This document shows, piece after piece, positions 1-11,959 of a stretch of 64,000 bases of DNA. This DNA is from Heterodera schachtii (lineage: Eukaryota > Nematoda > Chromadorea > Rhabditida > Heteroderidae): assembly GCA_023374025.1 (NCBI GenBank), contig SIJG01000020.1, positions 1,037,121-1,101,120 of the forward strand. The letters run 5' to 3'. The notes beneath the pieces are model-generated. The model was not told the origin of the DNA. It did no database searches and saw nothing but the letters and a program-made list of their open reading frames with translations. How positions within the stretch are numbered: position 1 is the first letter of the stretch; each line of letters starts with the position of its first letter. A program made the position numbers and the translations under genes.

Positions 1-2059
1 CCCAATTCGGGTGCCGAAGTTTGGAACTTTCGCCCTTTCGTTGGCCAACCGTCCGAATTTTTTGCCGCGCCGGACAATGTCAAAAGAGTCACCGACTTTT
101 TTGACGACAACAGAATCCCGAACGGGGTTCTGGTCGAAAATTTTGGAATGTAATGGGAAATCGAGAAATAGTTTAGTTTCTCGTCTTTTTAGACAGCTCA
201 GAGAGGCACAGAGAAAATTTATTTTTCACGACCCGGCGGAGAGAATTCGAAGTCCGTCCGACTTCGATTTGAATCGTTTCCACCCCTTCGAATCGGTCTT
301 TCTTTTTATCTGAATTTAAATTGGACCCCATTAATTGCTGCTCCATTCAGATTGAGAGCTACCTCCGTCTGTTGGCCCAGTCCCACCCCAATTTCATCAA
401 ATTCGACTCCATCGGCAAAACCTCCGAGGGTCGTGAAATTCCCTTCCTGACGGTAGGTTATTTCATCGAATATTTGTTTTGACTGTACTCGTTTGTGATC
501 TCGAGATTCTCGACTCTCGGATTTTCGCCATTCTCGGTCTAATTTCTTGGTCTCTGTTTTGGGTTTCTCTGGGTATTTCTTGGTCTCGGGGTCTTTTTGG
601 TCTTGTTTATCAAGTCAGTCTCGATTCTTTATTTTCTCGCTTCTTCTTGTCTACGCTTTGATGTATTCATTTCTGACTCCCTTCACCCCGCTGTTACCCA
701 TGCCCATTTTTATGCCTTCCTCAAAAATGCCTTTCAGCTCGGCTACCCCTCGAAAACCTCCAAAAAGCCCGCTCTGTTCCTCGATGCTGGCATCCACGCC
801 CGCGAATGGATCGCTCCCGCGATCGCCCTTCACTTTATAAACGCGGTTCGTTGTTCGTTTGTGTATTGCCTTTGCTGATTCGTTGTCCGCTTCTTCAGCT
901 GATCAATGAGCCCAAATTCCATTCTCTGCTCTCCGACATCGATGTGCACGTCCTTCCGTCGCTTAACCCGGACGGATACACTCACACGTGGACCAAAGAC
1001 AGTTGAGAGATTTAAATAAAATATTTGATTAAGTTCAGAGAATAAATAAATTATAAAAAATATTTCATTAAACGTTTGAGGACTTTGGCGTCGGACGCGT
1101 TCGGGGCCAATAAAATCGAACTCAAAAGTTTGCGGGTCAGACGACTCGGATGAGGAGGAGTTCTGTTACGGCGTGGACCCGAACCGAAATTTTCCCTTCC
1201 ATTGGGTGGGGAAAAGCTTTCGCCATTTGGCAAAGCACTTTAAACTGCGAATTCACAGGGCCAAGCAGGCGTTAGCAAATGCCCGTGCAGGTCAACAAAA
1301 TGCTTGTGCCAAAAAACAAAAAAGAAAATCTTTTGTTTAGCCAAGTGTACAACGGAGAGCGGCCTCTGTCTGAGCCGGAATGTGCCAATTTGGCCAAATT
1401 TATCAGTGCCAACACGGGCACCATCAAAGCGTATTTGACTCTGCACGCGTACAGCAATTTGATCATCCATCCGTACGGATTCGAAAGACATTTCTACCCG
1501 GAAAATGTGGCGGAAATTGTCAGTGTGGGACAAATTAATAAAGCGAAAGTGAACAAATTTAAGCTGCGGGTGGCAAATTCAATGGCAAAAGCCATCGTTC
1601 AAGCGGGCGGAGAGAAATTCCGTGTCGGAAGTGCGCCGGACATTCTCTGTTAGTGCCATTTGTAATTACTATAACTAATCTACTAATTAATTGTCTATTC
1701 CGTAGATTCGGTGTCGGGGAGCAGCGACGATTTTGCACGGAGTGCGGGCATTAAGTGAGTGAAGCATTTGACTGATTAGCAATGCTAATGATTGTGGTAC
1801 TGATCAGGTACACGTACACAATGGAACTGACCTCGGGATGGTACGGCGACCGATACGTGGGCTTTGTGTACCCGGAAGAAGGGATTAGCAAAGAAGCGGA
1901 ACAGGTGGACAAAGGAGGGCAATTAGGAAAGTAATTAGCGAAGGAATCGATCGCCTCCCGCTTAAGGTATTGCCGGCATTGTTGATATTGGCAGAGCAAG
2001 TCAAAAGTGAGAGCAGCGGAAAAGAAGCAGAAGACCAAAAAGGCATAGGTGGACAGTGA
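1..2059 (+). CDS. Zinc carboxypeptidase, M14A family, B-type specificity (5' end missing)
   Basis: Secreted or lysosomal-type metallocarboxypeptidase that removes C-terminal residues from peptides. Exons read by eye: 1-150 and about 205-291 (propeptide to start of the mature domain), 350-453, 738-845, 899-1001, 1081-1205, 1259-1290, 1341-1648, 1706-1754, 1808-1904 and about 1967-2059. Visible catalytic features are HAREW (zinc His and Glu, Arg71), WRRTR (Arg127), DPNRN (Asn144/Arg145), LHAYSN (third zinc His, Tyr198), a Tyr248 codon split by the intron at 1648/1706, and MELTSG (Glu270). The residue at the specificity position 255 is Asp (GSSDDF), as in carboxypeptidase B, so cleavage after Lys/Arg is predicted. 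An acidic Ser/Asp/Glu insertion lies between Arg127 and the NRN motif. The start codon and signal peptide lie before base 1. The last exon is the least certain. Confidence 0.9.
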
Positions 2060-3134
2060 TCGGAGAGAGCGATTGGACAGAAGCTGATCAGGGGCATTGA
2101 TCAAAGGGATGTAGCATCAAGAGATCAGCAACAAACTTAAACCCAATTAGCTTGAAAAATAATAGAATAGTTAATTCCCATGGCAATTATTTTTCTTTAT
2201 TATAATTGTAATTTTCCCTCTCAAATTATGCTTACTCAGAAATATTGTACCTATTTCATGTATTCACATTTACTAGAAATGATAACTCTGATAAAATTAG
2301 TTTTAAATTAATTTTTTCTTAAGTCTTCGAAAATGGTACTCATTTTTCGGTGCCTAATTCAATTCTTAAGTTTTTAAAACTTGTTTAGGTTTTCAAAATG
2401 GTTTGCAATTTAGAATTCTCTCCTCTGCTAAAATAATTAGTTTTTCGGTACTAAAAATAATTTAAATTCAAAAAAATTGTTTGAACAAATTTATAATTAT
2501 CGATTATTAGAGAGGGTGGAGCATATTTTCATTTTTATTGTATTTAAAAATTTTGGAAATAATATAAAATAATGGAGGACGAAATGGGACCCTTTGAGTT
2601 TTGATTTTCGGATTAATTCCGAAAAAATAAAAATAACTCTAAAAACTGGAGACCAATAATTAAGTGTATAATTCAAAGAATAAATAGTCAAAAATACCAA
2701 AACAAAAATTATATTCCATTGCCAATTTGTCCATCTGTTAATTTATTATAAAATATTTTTGTCCTTGTTTTATTTTTTTTCACTTTTGCTTATTCTTTTT
2801 CTTCTCATTTGTCAGCTTCTTTTCAGCCTGTTGAACTGCTCGCTGTTGTCGATGAATTTGTTGAATTCGAAACTGACAACAAGCCAATTTGTGGTGAAGT
2901 TTTATTTCCAGCAGCAGCAGAAACCAACACACTAAACATAATGCACAAATTATGAATACAAGCTGATCAAATAGGTTAATACAGAACAGATCAAAAATGG
3001 GCTGATCATTTCGATCAGAATCAATGAGATTAGCGGATATTAGTAAAAAAAAAGATTTAAATTAAAATTAGAGTTGAAGCCCGGGGTTGGGAAGAATCAC
3101 GGGATTTCATCGCCCTCTCATTTTTCATTTATTT
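2060..3134. other. Intergenic, no gene seen
   Basis: AT-rich sequence between two convergent genes, the carboxypeptidase on + and the MAM-like gene on -. Short open frames here have no coding character and no splice-site support. No repeat shared with the rest of the window was recognised. Confidence 0.5.
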
Positions 3135-4767
3135 TTAAATTTGCCTTTGATTGTTTAAGCCATTTGCTGCTGCCATTCCCTGCTGTGTTTGCGTTGTTGA
3201 ATTGGTTGAATTTGCGTTAATTGTTATTGCATTTCCCGTGGCTAATGTGGAATTTCCTGCTGTTATTGTCGAATTTGTTGATGCTGTTGCATTTCCTGGA
3301 GTTGTTGTCGCTAAATTAAAAATGAAATTTTATCCTATTTTATTTTTGATATAATAAATAAAAATAATTACTGTTCGGCATTGGTCCGTTACTGTATTGA
3401 ATACTGTCGACAATCGCAAAACCGCCTTGAAGTGCACCATTTGAGAAGACAAAATTTGATGCACGTATTATAATTTAAAATAGAAACTTTATAATATAAT
3501 TAACGAAAAGTGCCTTATATTTTTTAAGAATTAATTTTATTTAAATATTTTTTATTAAAAATAAAATAATTTAGCGGTGCTAATTGTCAGTTCTTTCACA
3601 AATTGTTGGATTTTTTGTCAATGAAACAAACAAAGAAATAATGATAAAGCACGAATTTGGCTACTTGAAATGGACTCGTCGATGCTCCGATTGTGACATT
3701 TGCTGGGCCCGGGCCTTGGACGAGCGGAGTTTGTTGGCACATTGTCGTCAAATTGAATGGAATTTGGTCAATTTTTTGGCACACGTTCAAAATCACAAAC
3801 GGACTTGTCCAGTAACTGAATTTAAATAACTATCCATTGTTTTTTTGCACTCATAAGAATGAGGGGGGGGGGGGGGGGGGTCAGAGAGAAATTAGAGAAA
3901 AGACCCATTTATCCAGACTCATTTGTCCTTAACATTTTTAATTTATTTTATATATTTCTTAAAATAATTAAAATTATAATTGAATGAAATTTTAATTACC
4001 CTTGTATTTTTTTACTATTATTGCAAATGATTTGGGATTTTCTTTTTAAAACTCAAATGGTTAAAAAAATATAAATATGAAATATAAGTTAAATTAATTT
4101 ATTTGATTCCGTTATTCCCCATGTTTACCTGAACATTAAGGAACCATTGCTGGGTAGTGAAGGCACAACATCACTAATTAGACACGCGTGAAGTGACTGA
4201 TTAACACTGTTGCTTGACGCGATCGCATAACTTCCGTCTATTAAAATATATTGGAGATTCAAGTTTCAAAAAGGCATTCTTGACTTGGATTTGGCATTCT
4301 TCCCTGTCCGCTTATTGTTGGATAATCGGAAATTATCCATCCTTTTTTTATGAAAAACTTTGAACCTAAGAACATTTTTAAGGGTTTTACCAAAATATGA
4401 AAAAAATTTTTTATTTAAATTAATGATTTTTTCTCGTGATTTTCTTAGCAAATGTTCGTGAAAAAGCAGGTTTAATATGTTTTTTTTTTTGGCAAAATTC
4501 GTCGAAACTTTTTGTGTTGTTTGGACTCCAAGAAAAAAAAAAAAATTAAAAAAAATTATTTGTTTTTTTTTTTTTGAATTTTTTGAAAATTACAAAAATA
4601 CCAACTTGGCATCACTGCAGTGCCCGTCGTGGTCATCATCTGATCTCTGCTTATGTTTGCCGAAGTGCGAAACCACATCAGCGGGGCAGCGGGGGTTTGG
4701 CAATTGTGCCATGCGCAAGTGTCGTCGAACTCCAAGCAGTTCAAATTTGGCATTCGTTGGCAAAAGA
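3135..4767 (-). CDS. MAM-domain-like extracellular protein with Thr/Asn-rich tail (5' exons not found)
   Basis: Minus-strand exons 4606-4767, 4129-4237, 3676-3825, 3372-3425 and 3135-3310 join in phase with GT-AG borders. The reading resembles a MAM domain: a C-F-D-x-T-C-x-W start (LEFDDTCAWHN), then a G-S-Y segment (NGSYAIASS), a Y-W-T-S-P strand followed by I-L-N-V-C, and a closing F-A-I-V-D-S-I-x-Y strand. MAM domains are adhesive extracellular modules. The last exon encodes a low-complexity Thr, Asn, Ser and Ala tail with several N-x-S/T sequons, ending ANGLNNQRQI. No signal peptide was found upstream, so one or more 5' exons, probably between 4.8 and 5.5 kb, are missing from this model. 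The MAM assignment rests on motif spacing only. Confidence 0.6.
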
Positions 4768-6170
4768 CTAAAAGAATATTTGTAAATAGTTATAGAAAAA
4801 TAATAAAACAATGTTAATGTGTTTTTTAAATGATTATTGAGGTATCTTCTTTACCATAGTCGAACACATAAAGTTGTGAAACAATTTTGAATAAAAATAA
4901 AGAATAAAATTTCATTTTTAAATAAATTTAATCCGCAGTAGGATTTTATAAAATAATAATAACAATAATACCAACACTCGCATTTGATTAGTGTTGGATT
5001 TACTCAATTTAATGATGTGCGCAATTAAAAGGATTATTTATAGAAAAAAAAGAATTTATTGAAAAGACCAAAAACTTATGATATAACAAAAAATATTTTT
5101 GACTATTACATATGTATGTATTGCTAAAATATTATTCGCATTTAATTAATGTAAATTCATTATTTTATTATCTTAAAAATTGTTGTTTTTACAAATGCTT
5201 CAACAACGAAAAGAAAGTTACTGAATTTACACAAATGATGATTAATTTCATTTTTTTCATATTTTTCCATGTTCGCGATTTATTTCCTTATTTGGGCATT
5301 ATGCATATTTTAAATCCATATTTTGGTTTTCCAAAAACCTCTATTAGAACGACCCCCATCAGCCAAAACTAATGCCGGAGCGAAATTCAACGCGTGTTGG
5401 CGAAGTGAAGTAAAATTTTTCATCAGACAGAAAAATAAAAATAAAAATATGAATATTTAATTTAATTTAATTTATGATAACAAATATATTTAATGCTTAA
5501 AATTTCCCAACTCCTTTTTCCAACTCAATTTGTTGTCAAACAAAAGTTTAATTAACCATTTTTTCAAATAATGGCAATTAATTGGTTGGTTTGGTTATTA
5601 ATTTACGAATCGTCCATAAATTGCGCAAAAAGAGTTGTTTAAAATTAAAAATGGTTTTTGTTTCATTGTCGACACATTTTTAAGCATCGATTTGCGCATT
5701 CATTTCCATTCCATCACTTTACAGTCATTCTTTCTTTGTCAATGCTTTTAAAGAATGGCAGATTCTATTGTTAATTAGCGATCATTACAAATTGGTAGTA
5801 CAAATGACAAATTAATTGTTAATTATGTAATATTAAACCTTTTCTCTGTCCTCCCATTTTCTTTTAAACAAAATGAACATTTTTATTAATCAAGTGACCC
5901 ATTCACGCATAATTAATTATTCTTCCATATGATTTCTGATCACTTTGCAGTCAGTGTATTTAATAGACTCATAAAATTAGAATCAACACATCATTTATTT
6001 ATACTCCCTCAATTTTCCCCAACTTTTTAAATTTCTAAACAAATAATGTTTTATTTCTTTTTATAAAATTAAAACATAATTAAGCGATTGAAAAAATATT
6101 TCCCGGGAATTAATTTTATATTTAAATTTTGTCAAATATTTTCTGCCGCATTTCTCTCCTCCCACCCAAA
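4768..6170. other. AT-rich non-coding stretch
   Basis: Probably holds the promoter or first exon of the minus-strand MAM-like gene and the upstream region of the small secreted gene at 6171. A short GC-richer island at about 5345-5410 could be a missing minus-strand exon, but no frame could be joined to it. Confidence 0.4.
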
Positions 6171-6386
6171 ATGCCAATGTTCAACAAATGCCCACTTTTG
6201 TCTCTGCTGCTTCTCAGTGCCGTTGCCCTTTTGCTGTTCGGCACCGGTGCGATGGCTTTGGGCGGAATGCGTTTCGGGGCGCGCGGGTGCGACACGGACT
6301 GTGACACTTTGGTGGAAAAGCAGGGCGTCGACAGGAAAATGTGCATGAAATGCTGCGAACTGAAAAGAATGGGCGAAAGGTGCTGA
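6171..6386 (+). CDS. Small secreted cysteine-rich protein, 71 aa, single exon
   Basis: An intact reading frame with a strong signal peptide: Lys at residue 5, then a long Leu/Ala/Val core, and a probable cleavage after G-A-M-A. The mature part of about 42 residues carries six cysteines in the spacing C-x3-C-x13-C-x2-CC-x8-C, suggesting three disulfides. The ATG at 6171 was chosen because the signal peptide begins there; the frame is open further upstream but lacks coding character. Base composition is clearly GC-richer than the flanks, as expected of coding DNA here. The function is unknown. Its size and layout fit a secreted effector, an antimicrobial peptide or a peptide ligand, and nothing in the sequence separates these. 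Confidence 0.72.
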   Translation: MPMFNKCPLLSLLLLSAVALLLFGTGAMALGGMRFGARGCDTDCDTLVEKQGVDRKMCMKCCELKRMGERC

Positions 6387-6855
6387 AAATGAGCGACGAA
6401 AGGGACGGGAAAAAGGCCAAAAGTTGCAACAATTAATTCAATTTTGGAATTTAATGCACATAATTATATTAGAAACTTGATGGAATTTAAAGCATTTTTC
6501 AAAAGTTCAATTTTTTGCCAGAATTATCTGACAATTAAACTTTTTTAATAATTAAATTTTTGTTCATTAATTTTTTACGCTCTGTGAAAAGCTTTTAAGT
6601 GATTTCATATTCCCAACAGAAACAAATTAAACAATTAATTTAATTGATCATTTGTTTAAGTCATCATTTCGTCATTTGTTTTCTCTTCTCTTTTTATTGC
6701 TTTTTTGTGTTCCAATAAAAATTAGTGCCGAAAATGAGCAAAAATTTTCTACTCAAATTGCCCCAAGGGTTAATAATTAATTAATAAATTAATTAATAAA
6801 AAATATTTCAAAAAAAAAGGAAATAATATTTATCTCAAAAAAAAAACAAAAATTG
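6387..6855. other. AT-rich spacer
   Basis: Sequence between the stop codon of the small secreted gene and the convergent stop codon of the glycosyltransferase. No further coding sequence was recognised. Confidence 0.5.
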
Positions 6856-9071
6856 TTAACGCTTGCATTCAATTGAATTCAATCGCTTATATTCACGCAC
6901 ATAGCCATTGAAATCGGACACGCCGTACATCGAAATTGCGGTCGGTGTTCCGTTTACGCATTCGCCATTTCTTTCATCCAACTTTAATTTAAAAAAATGT
7001 ATTTTATTTAGAATACAAAGTTGGGAAATTAATGCACATTATAATTAGCCAATTGATTGGCAGAAAATTTGTGATTTGATTCATCCCAATTTTTTGGTGC
7101 CATAATTAATAAAAAAAAACATTTGAACATTTCGGTTTTTTCTGTTAACCCTTTTATTAATTTAACATACACTGAAATTCAGCAAGAAATGATTTCTGTG
7201 ATCGGACAATTTAACATTGCCCAATTCAGCCAAAATGCCGGTGAACAGCACGTCGTCCAAATAAAAGCCGACAGTTTCTTTGGCACGCGCTAAAACGGCA
7301 CGGATTGTTGCCGGTGTTGTCAAATAGACGGTGCCCTGCATGAAACTGGGAAACCAATCCAACGGGTAAACATCCTCCGAAATGTACCTAAACCAGTAAA
7401 AAAAAAATTCTACCGAAAGAGTTGCAAAATTTCTGAATTTTTGTTTCCCTAAATTTCTTTTAAATAATTAATTAATAATTGAAAAGGAAATTCAAAAGAC
7501 TGTTAGCTCAAAGAAAATCAAAATTTGATAAAGCTTTAAAGAATTGAAAATAAGGTGATTTGGATGCCAAAATTAAGAAAAATCAACCAAATAAACGAAA
7601 ATTTGAAATTAAACAAATCCAAATGGAGCAAGAGATTTAACAATGAAACTATGTATAATTAATAATTAACCTTTTAAAATAATTAATTAATTAATTAATT
7701 GACTTTCATAATCGATTATTCCTTACCATTTACTATTTGTGTTTCGGTCTGGGTTTGGGTTGAATAAGACAAGTCCGAAGTAAATGAGCGGATTTTTCGC
7801 GGCGATTGGACGAAATTTTGCGTCCACCCAATGCGACAAACGGCGCAGGTGCACCACCGCGTCGTCGTCCGCTTTCATCACCCATTCGGCACTTTTGCAA
7901 AACGATTGTTGCCATTGGAGCGCGGCGTACCACTGCAATTTAAACTTTAATATGACCGAATGTTAAATGCCTTTTTTAAATTTTTGTAATTTTTTAAAAA
8001 ATTTTCCCGTTTCTTAACATTAATTTCCATCAAAATATCTACATAATATACCCAATAAAATTTACAAATCTCCATCGCGAAACATGTCGGCACTGTTTTA
8101 TAAAAAATATAGAAAAAAAGAATACTAAAAAATATTTGGGTTAATCGTAAAAAAGCACTCAGCTCTTAGTAATTTTAAATTTTATTTTATCGATTTTTTA
8201 AATTTTTATTTTTTTGTCTCATTAATTTTAAAGAATGACCGAGAGAAATCTAATGCCCTCTAAGAAAATATTTTAAAAATTTTTCTTAAATTTTTATGCT
8301 CCTCACTTTAAGGTGAATGTGTTTGTATTTGTCTTCAAAACCGTGCAGAAACACCAAATCGCCGTGCTTTCTCTGCTCCTCCTCCAACTTTTTACGCGTT
8401 TCGTTCGCTTCGCCTTTCGCCGCATCGGCGACCAAAAAACGAATCGTTTCGCCAGGGGCATAAAAATCAATTAATTAATTAGCATTTAAAAATACAAAAA
8501 TTATTTACCGAATCATTCATCCATGTTTGACGCACGCCCTTCCGCTTGTCGAAGCCGTCCCTTCGTGCCATCGACAACATGATCAGCTTGGTGTCATTGG
8601 GACACGCATTTGCAAATTCCATCCGATATTTCAGCCGAATGTTTTTAAACCGAACCAAAAAATTCTTAATTAAAATTAATTAAATGTTTAATTATTATTC
8701 CAAATCACTCATTTCATTTTAAAAAAGAATTTTAAGCCTAACTTCTCAAAACAGGTGACCAATTCTCCGATTTAGCTTAAAAAAATCATTCTAAAACTCG
8801 TAAACTTAATCGAGAGTATGAATTATCAAATTAAATTAAATGGCATGCCAATGCCAACCCCACCTCCTTCCCCCCCCCCCCATTTTGATATATTAGGAGT
8901 ATATATCCATTATTATACCCTCTGCGTTTTATAGTCGTATAATTCTTGTGTTGCATTAAATTCCGTCGTCCGTCCTCCATCTTTCCATTCGTTGTGTTTA
9001 GTGGTGAACAAATGGTATATGAGTACAAAACCGGTGAAACACAGCAAAACCATCCGAATTTGGAAGGCCAT
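6856..9071 (-). CDS. GT31 family beta-1,3-glycosyltransferase, type II Golgi membrane protein
   Basis: Minus-strand exons 8919-9071, 8509-8664, 8307-about 8460, 7727-7932, about 7172-7387 and 6856-6981. Exon 1 starts with ATG and a single hydrophobic signal anchor (residues about 6-22), followed by an N-glycosylation sequon. Family motifs in order: KRKGVRQTWMND (the RxxWR-like block), DKYKHIHLK (the D-x-Y-x-N-L-x-x-K block), WVMKADDDAVV (metal-binding DDD), SKWYISEDVYP (the W-x-V-S block) and YLDDVLFTG (the E/D-D-V-x-x-G block). Such enzymes add galactose or GlcNAc to glycoproteins or glycolipids in the Golgi. Two junctions are irregular. The intron before the third exon has no AG anywhere in its 48 bases, and the phase between the last two exons does not close with canonical sites. 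Confidence 0.85.
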
Positions 9072-10521
9072 CGATTTGAAACCTATTAAAATTCTTTTGT
9101 AAAGAAAATTTAATTTCTTTCCAAAAAAAAAAAAAACGATTTTTCATAAGTAAGCGATGCCTATTATTATTCTCATTCATATGATTTGGGAAAGAATTTA
9201 AGTGATTCAATGGTAAAAAAGGAGAAACCTTTGTTCAAAGAAATGTTATGTATTTGCCGCACAAATGTTTAGGCGTCATTTGAACTTTTACATATTTTCG
9301 TTATTTTTGTTGTATTAAAAAGTTTAAGAAATGAATTAATTTTTATAATAAATAATATATAAAAAAATATATATACAAATTTTATTTTTTAAAAGCATAT
9401 GAATATGAATGGAACTACCAGAAGTAGAGACAATAAAATTATAAAATAAATAAAAATGAAAAGATTAGGTATATTATAAAAATGGACAACTGAAAGTTTG
9501 GGTGTGAATTAGTGATTCTCGAAGTTCGAAGCCCCAAAAACTCGAAGTTTTTGAAGTTCGAAGTTTGAAGCAGAAGCGATTGGTTTGCACATTTTTTATG
9601 TTTGATACTGGTTTAAATATTTTTCCATATTTGAAAAGAAATTCTTCATTTATTTGCTTTATTACAATTTTGGATTTTAGCGATGGCAACGAAACAAAGC
9701 TATAATTACCTAATTAATAGTCAACTTTTCTTCTAATTTCAACTATTTGAACAGTTATTACTCTAATCCCTGAACCATCAAATTTAATCGCTTGCAAAAA
9801 CCAAAATTGCTCAAATGTTTATTCAGAAAAAAATGTTGAGAAGATGATAGAATTTTTTTAATTCTTTGAATAGCCATTAAAATTCAAATTTAATGAAAAA
9901 TCTATTAAAAAAAGACAAAATCCAAGATTTTTTCACAAAACCAAGTGACCGCCTAATAAAACATTTTTTACTAATTGGTTATTGATTTAATTCTGTTTTA
10001 TATTGCTTTTTGAAAGAAAGAAAAAATTTTTTAAATTAGTTGTAATATTTTGAATTGAAAATAATTTAAAAAAATATATTATTTTGAATAACAAAATGTT
10101 TTTTTTCTTAGTAAAATTAAATTTGTCAGTGGGATTCGGAGATTAATTTTCTACCAATATAATTCATAAGTGTGATTTATGGCTTAATAAAAGCACCAAT
10201 AAAAATTGAAGCGCGCGCTAGCGACTAAATTTGTACGAATTTGTTCCTCCAATTTCTTAAATTGCTTCGGTCAATTTCCAATTTTGCAACAATTTTCGAT
10301 TCGCTCATCGTTGGGCTTTTGCTTTTTCATTTTGTTATACATTTTTACAAATTCCAATTTTTCAATGTATTATAAATTTATTTATTATTTATTAAAGATT
10401 GATTTAATAATTCGCTTTATTCGTTTTACATATGAAAAATTCATTTTTGAATGTAAATATTCAGCTTCTCATTTTTTTGCTACATTTAAACATGCCCAAT
10501 TATTTGTGCAGTGAAAAAAAG
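9072..10521. other. AT-rich intergenic DNA with one short CGAAG repeat patch
   Basis: No gene was recognised. Bases about 9515-9575 contain several copies of CGAAGTTCGAAG-like sequence, the same motif that builds the termini of the element at 49034-50047, and probably represent a decayed relic of that family. Confidence 0.45.
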
Positions 10522-10740
10522 TTAATTGGAATACCATAAAATGGGCCGATATTTTTGGGCAGAGAAATCGCCAAAAAGGTTGTCGGGGAACGCCGGCTTG
10601 TTGAGTGATTGGTTGTCCTTCTGCTGTTGGGCTTGAGTGGGGTCGGGAGGGATTTTGATCATTTCGAGTTTCGCATTTCGTTTTTTCATTGCAAAAAATT
10701 TGGCTAGTTTCAAAAAAGTATGCCCTTTCGGTCCTACTCC
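10522..10740 (-). CDS. Possible terminal exon, unknown protein
   Basis: A minus-strand reading of about 70 residues ending RPILWYSN-stop has a balanced, charged composition (KKRNAKLEMIK, PPDPTQAQQQ) and is GC-richer than its surroundings, so it may be a real 3' exon or a short gene starting at the internal Met of MKKRNAKLE. No partner exon was found upstream before the mobile element at 11138. The product is not recognised. Confidence 0.3.
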   Translation of the reverse strand, partial: GVGPKGHTFLKLAKFFAMKKRNAKLEMIKIPPDPTQAQQQKDNQSLNKPAFPDNLFGDFSAQKYRPILWYSN

Positions 10741-11425
10741 ACAAAAATTTAGAAAAAATTATGCGGCAAAAAAATATAAAATTTGTTAGCAGATCACACC
10801 TTGATTAAGGAAATTTTAGGAGAACTTTAAAAATAAAAAACAATAATAATAATAATAATAAACTTCTAAATTTTATGAACTTTGATTAAAAAAAGGTGAA
10901 AATAATTGATCTCGAATATTTCTTTATTGATTATATTTTAGAATTATTCTAAAATTTTAGAATTTTTCAAAAACAAAATTTTGTGTTTTGCCTTTCGCGT
11001 TTCGTTTTTCGTTTGTATTCCATTTTTTGAATTTTATTTTCATTTTTTTCGTATTTCATTTTTTGAATTTTATTTTTCGATTCGCAACAACTCTGCTGGT
11101 CGGAACAGTGGTGGGCGGCGACGATGCACTAAAAACTAGAGACCGGCGCGGGACGGGATCCCGCGCTGGATTTTGCGGGATCCCAGTCCGCAATCCCGCA
11201 TTTTTTGCAAAATGCGGGATTTGCGGGATTGCGGGATTTGCGGGATTAATCCCGCGGGATCCCGTCCCGCAAAGAATTTTGAGTTCCAATCCCGCAGCGG
11301 GATCCGCAAATTTGACTTTTTGTGCGGGATTCTGCGGGATTTCATTGATTTTTTGAAAATTTTAAAGAACAGAATGCCAAAATTTTTGAATAAATTTATA
11401 ATAAATTCCGCCTCCCCACGATTCG

Positions 11426-11632
11426 TCTACTACACGATTCGTCTATTACTCGATTCGTCTACTACACGATTCGTCTACTCAGCCAAAAAGCCACGATTCG
11501 TCTACTAAACGATTCGTCTATTACACGATTCGTCTACTCAGCCAAAAACACACGATTCGTCTACTCAGCCAAAAACACACGATTCGTCTACTCAGCCAAA
11601 AAGCCACGATTCGTCTACATTATTCGTCTACT
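11426..11632. repeat. Left terminal array of the MULE
   Basis: About ten copies of ACGATTCGTCTACT, alternately separated by TACACG-type links of a few bases and by CAGCCAAAAA(C/G) links, giving irregular periods. This array is the inverted counterpart of the one at 14297-14490. Confidence 0.9.
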
Positions 11633-11646
11633 CATCCAAAAAATTT

Positions 11647-11757
11647 TAAAACCCGGATTCGAACCCGAACAAATTTTTAAAGCCATTTTTCTGGGGTTTT
11701 AAGGGTGGCTGATTACGAATCAGGCATCATTAACCATCTAGCTCCTAGCCCAAGGCC
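11647..11757 (-). pseudogene. tRNA-like sequence inside the MULE (possible tRNA-Thr relic)
   Basis: Read on the minus strand it has an anticodon-type stem-loop with T33 and CGT as anticodon, and a perfect B-box GGTTCGAATCC. The region between them is about 30 bases too long for a normal variable arm, and the T stem and acceptor stem pair poorly. It is probably a tRNA pseudogene or a Pol III promoter relic, not a working tRNA. Confidence 0.4.
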
Positions 11758-11959
11758 TAAATTTTAACATTCAACAGACCCAATTTTTTCCTTTATTAAT
11801 TGTAAGCCAAAAATGATGGTTTTCTCTTTATTACAATAAACACCAAAAAATAACAATTCGAATCAAAAAGAAATGTTGAAAATCACGGGGAATTGGGGTT
11901 GAAAAATCCAATCACTTGCGTTGAATAACACCAGGGTTTTTGCCAATGGTAAAAAGCGA

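Noticed and set aside
3584..3829. Plus-strand Cys-rich frame (CSDCDICW)
   Set aside because: The minus strand carries phased exons of the MAM-like gene over the same bases, which explains the coding-like composition.
4477..4785. Plus-strand frame with LCLCLPKC
   Set aside because: It shadows the minus-strand MAM-like exon 4606-4767; a poly-T/A stretch interrupts its upstream part.
6253..6280. GMRFG near the start of the mature small secreted protein, resembling an RFamide neuropeptide
   Set aside because: No dibasic cleavage site follows the Gly and the remainder is a six-cysteine domain, so this is probably chance.
11173..11508. 111-residue plus-strand frame and near-identical frame at 41527-41754
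   Set aside because: They are read-through of CGGGATC palindromes in the two copies of one mobile element, open in several frames on both strands, with no start or splice support.
11426..11632. Regularly spaced repeats that look at first like a CRISPR array
   Set aside because: Spacers are themselves two recurring link sequences, the array is mirrored at 14.3 kb, and a transposase lies between; these are transposon termini in a eukaryotic genome.
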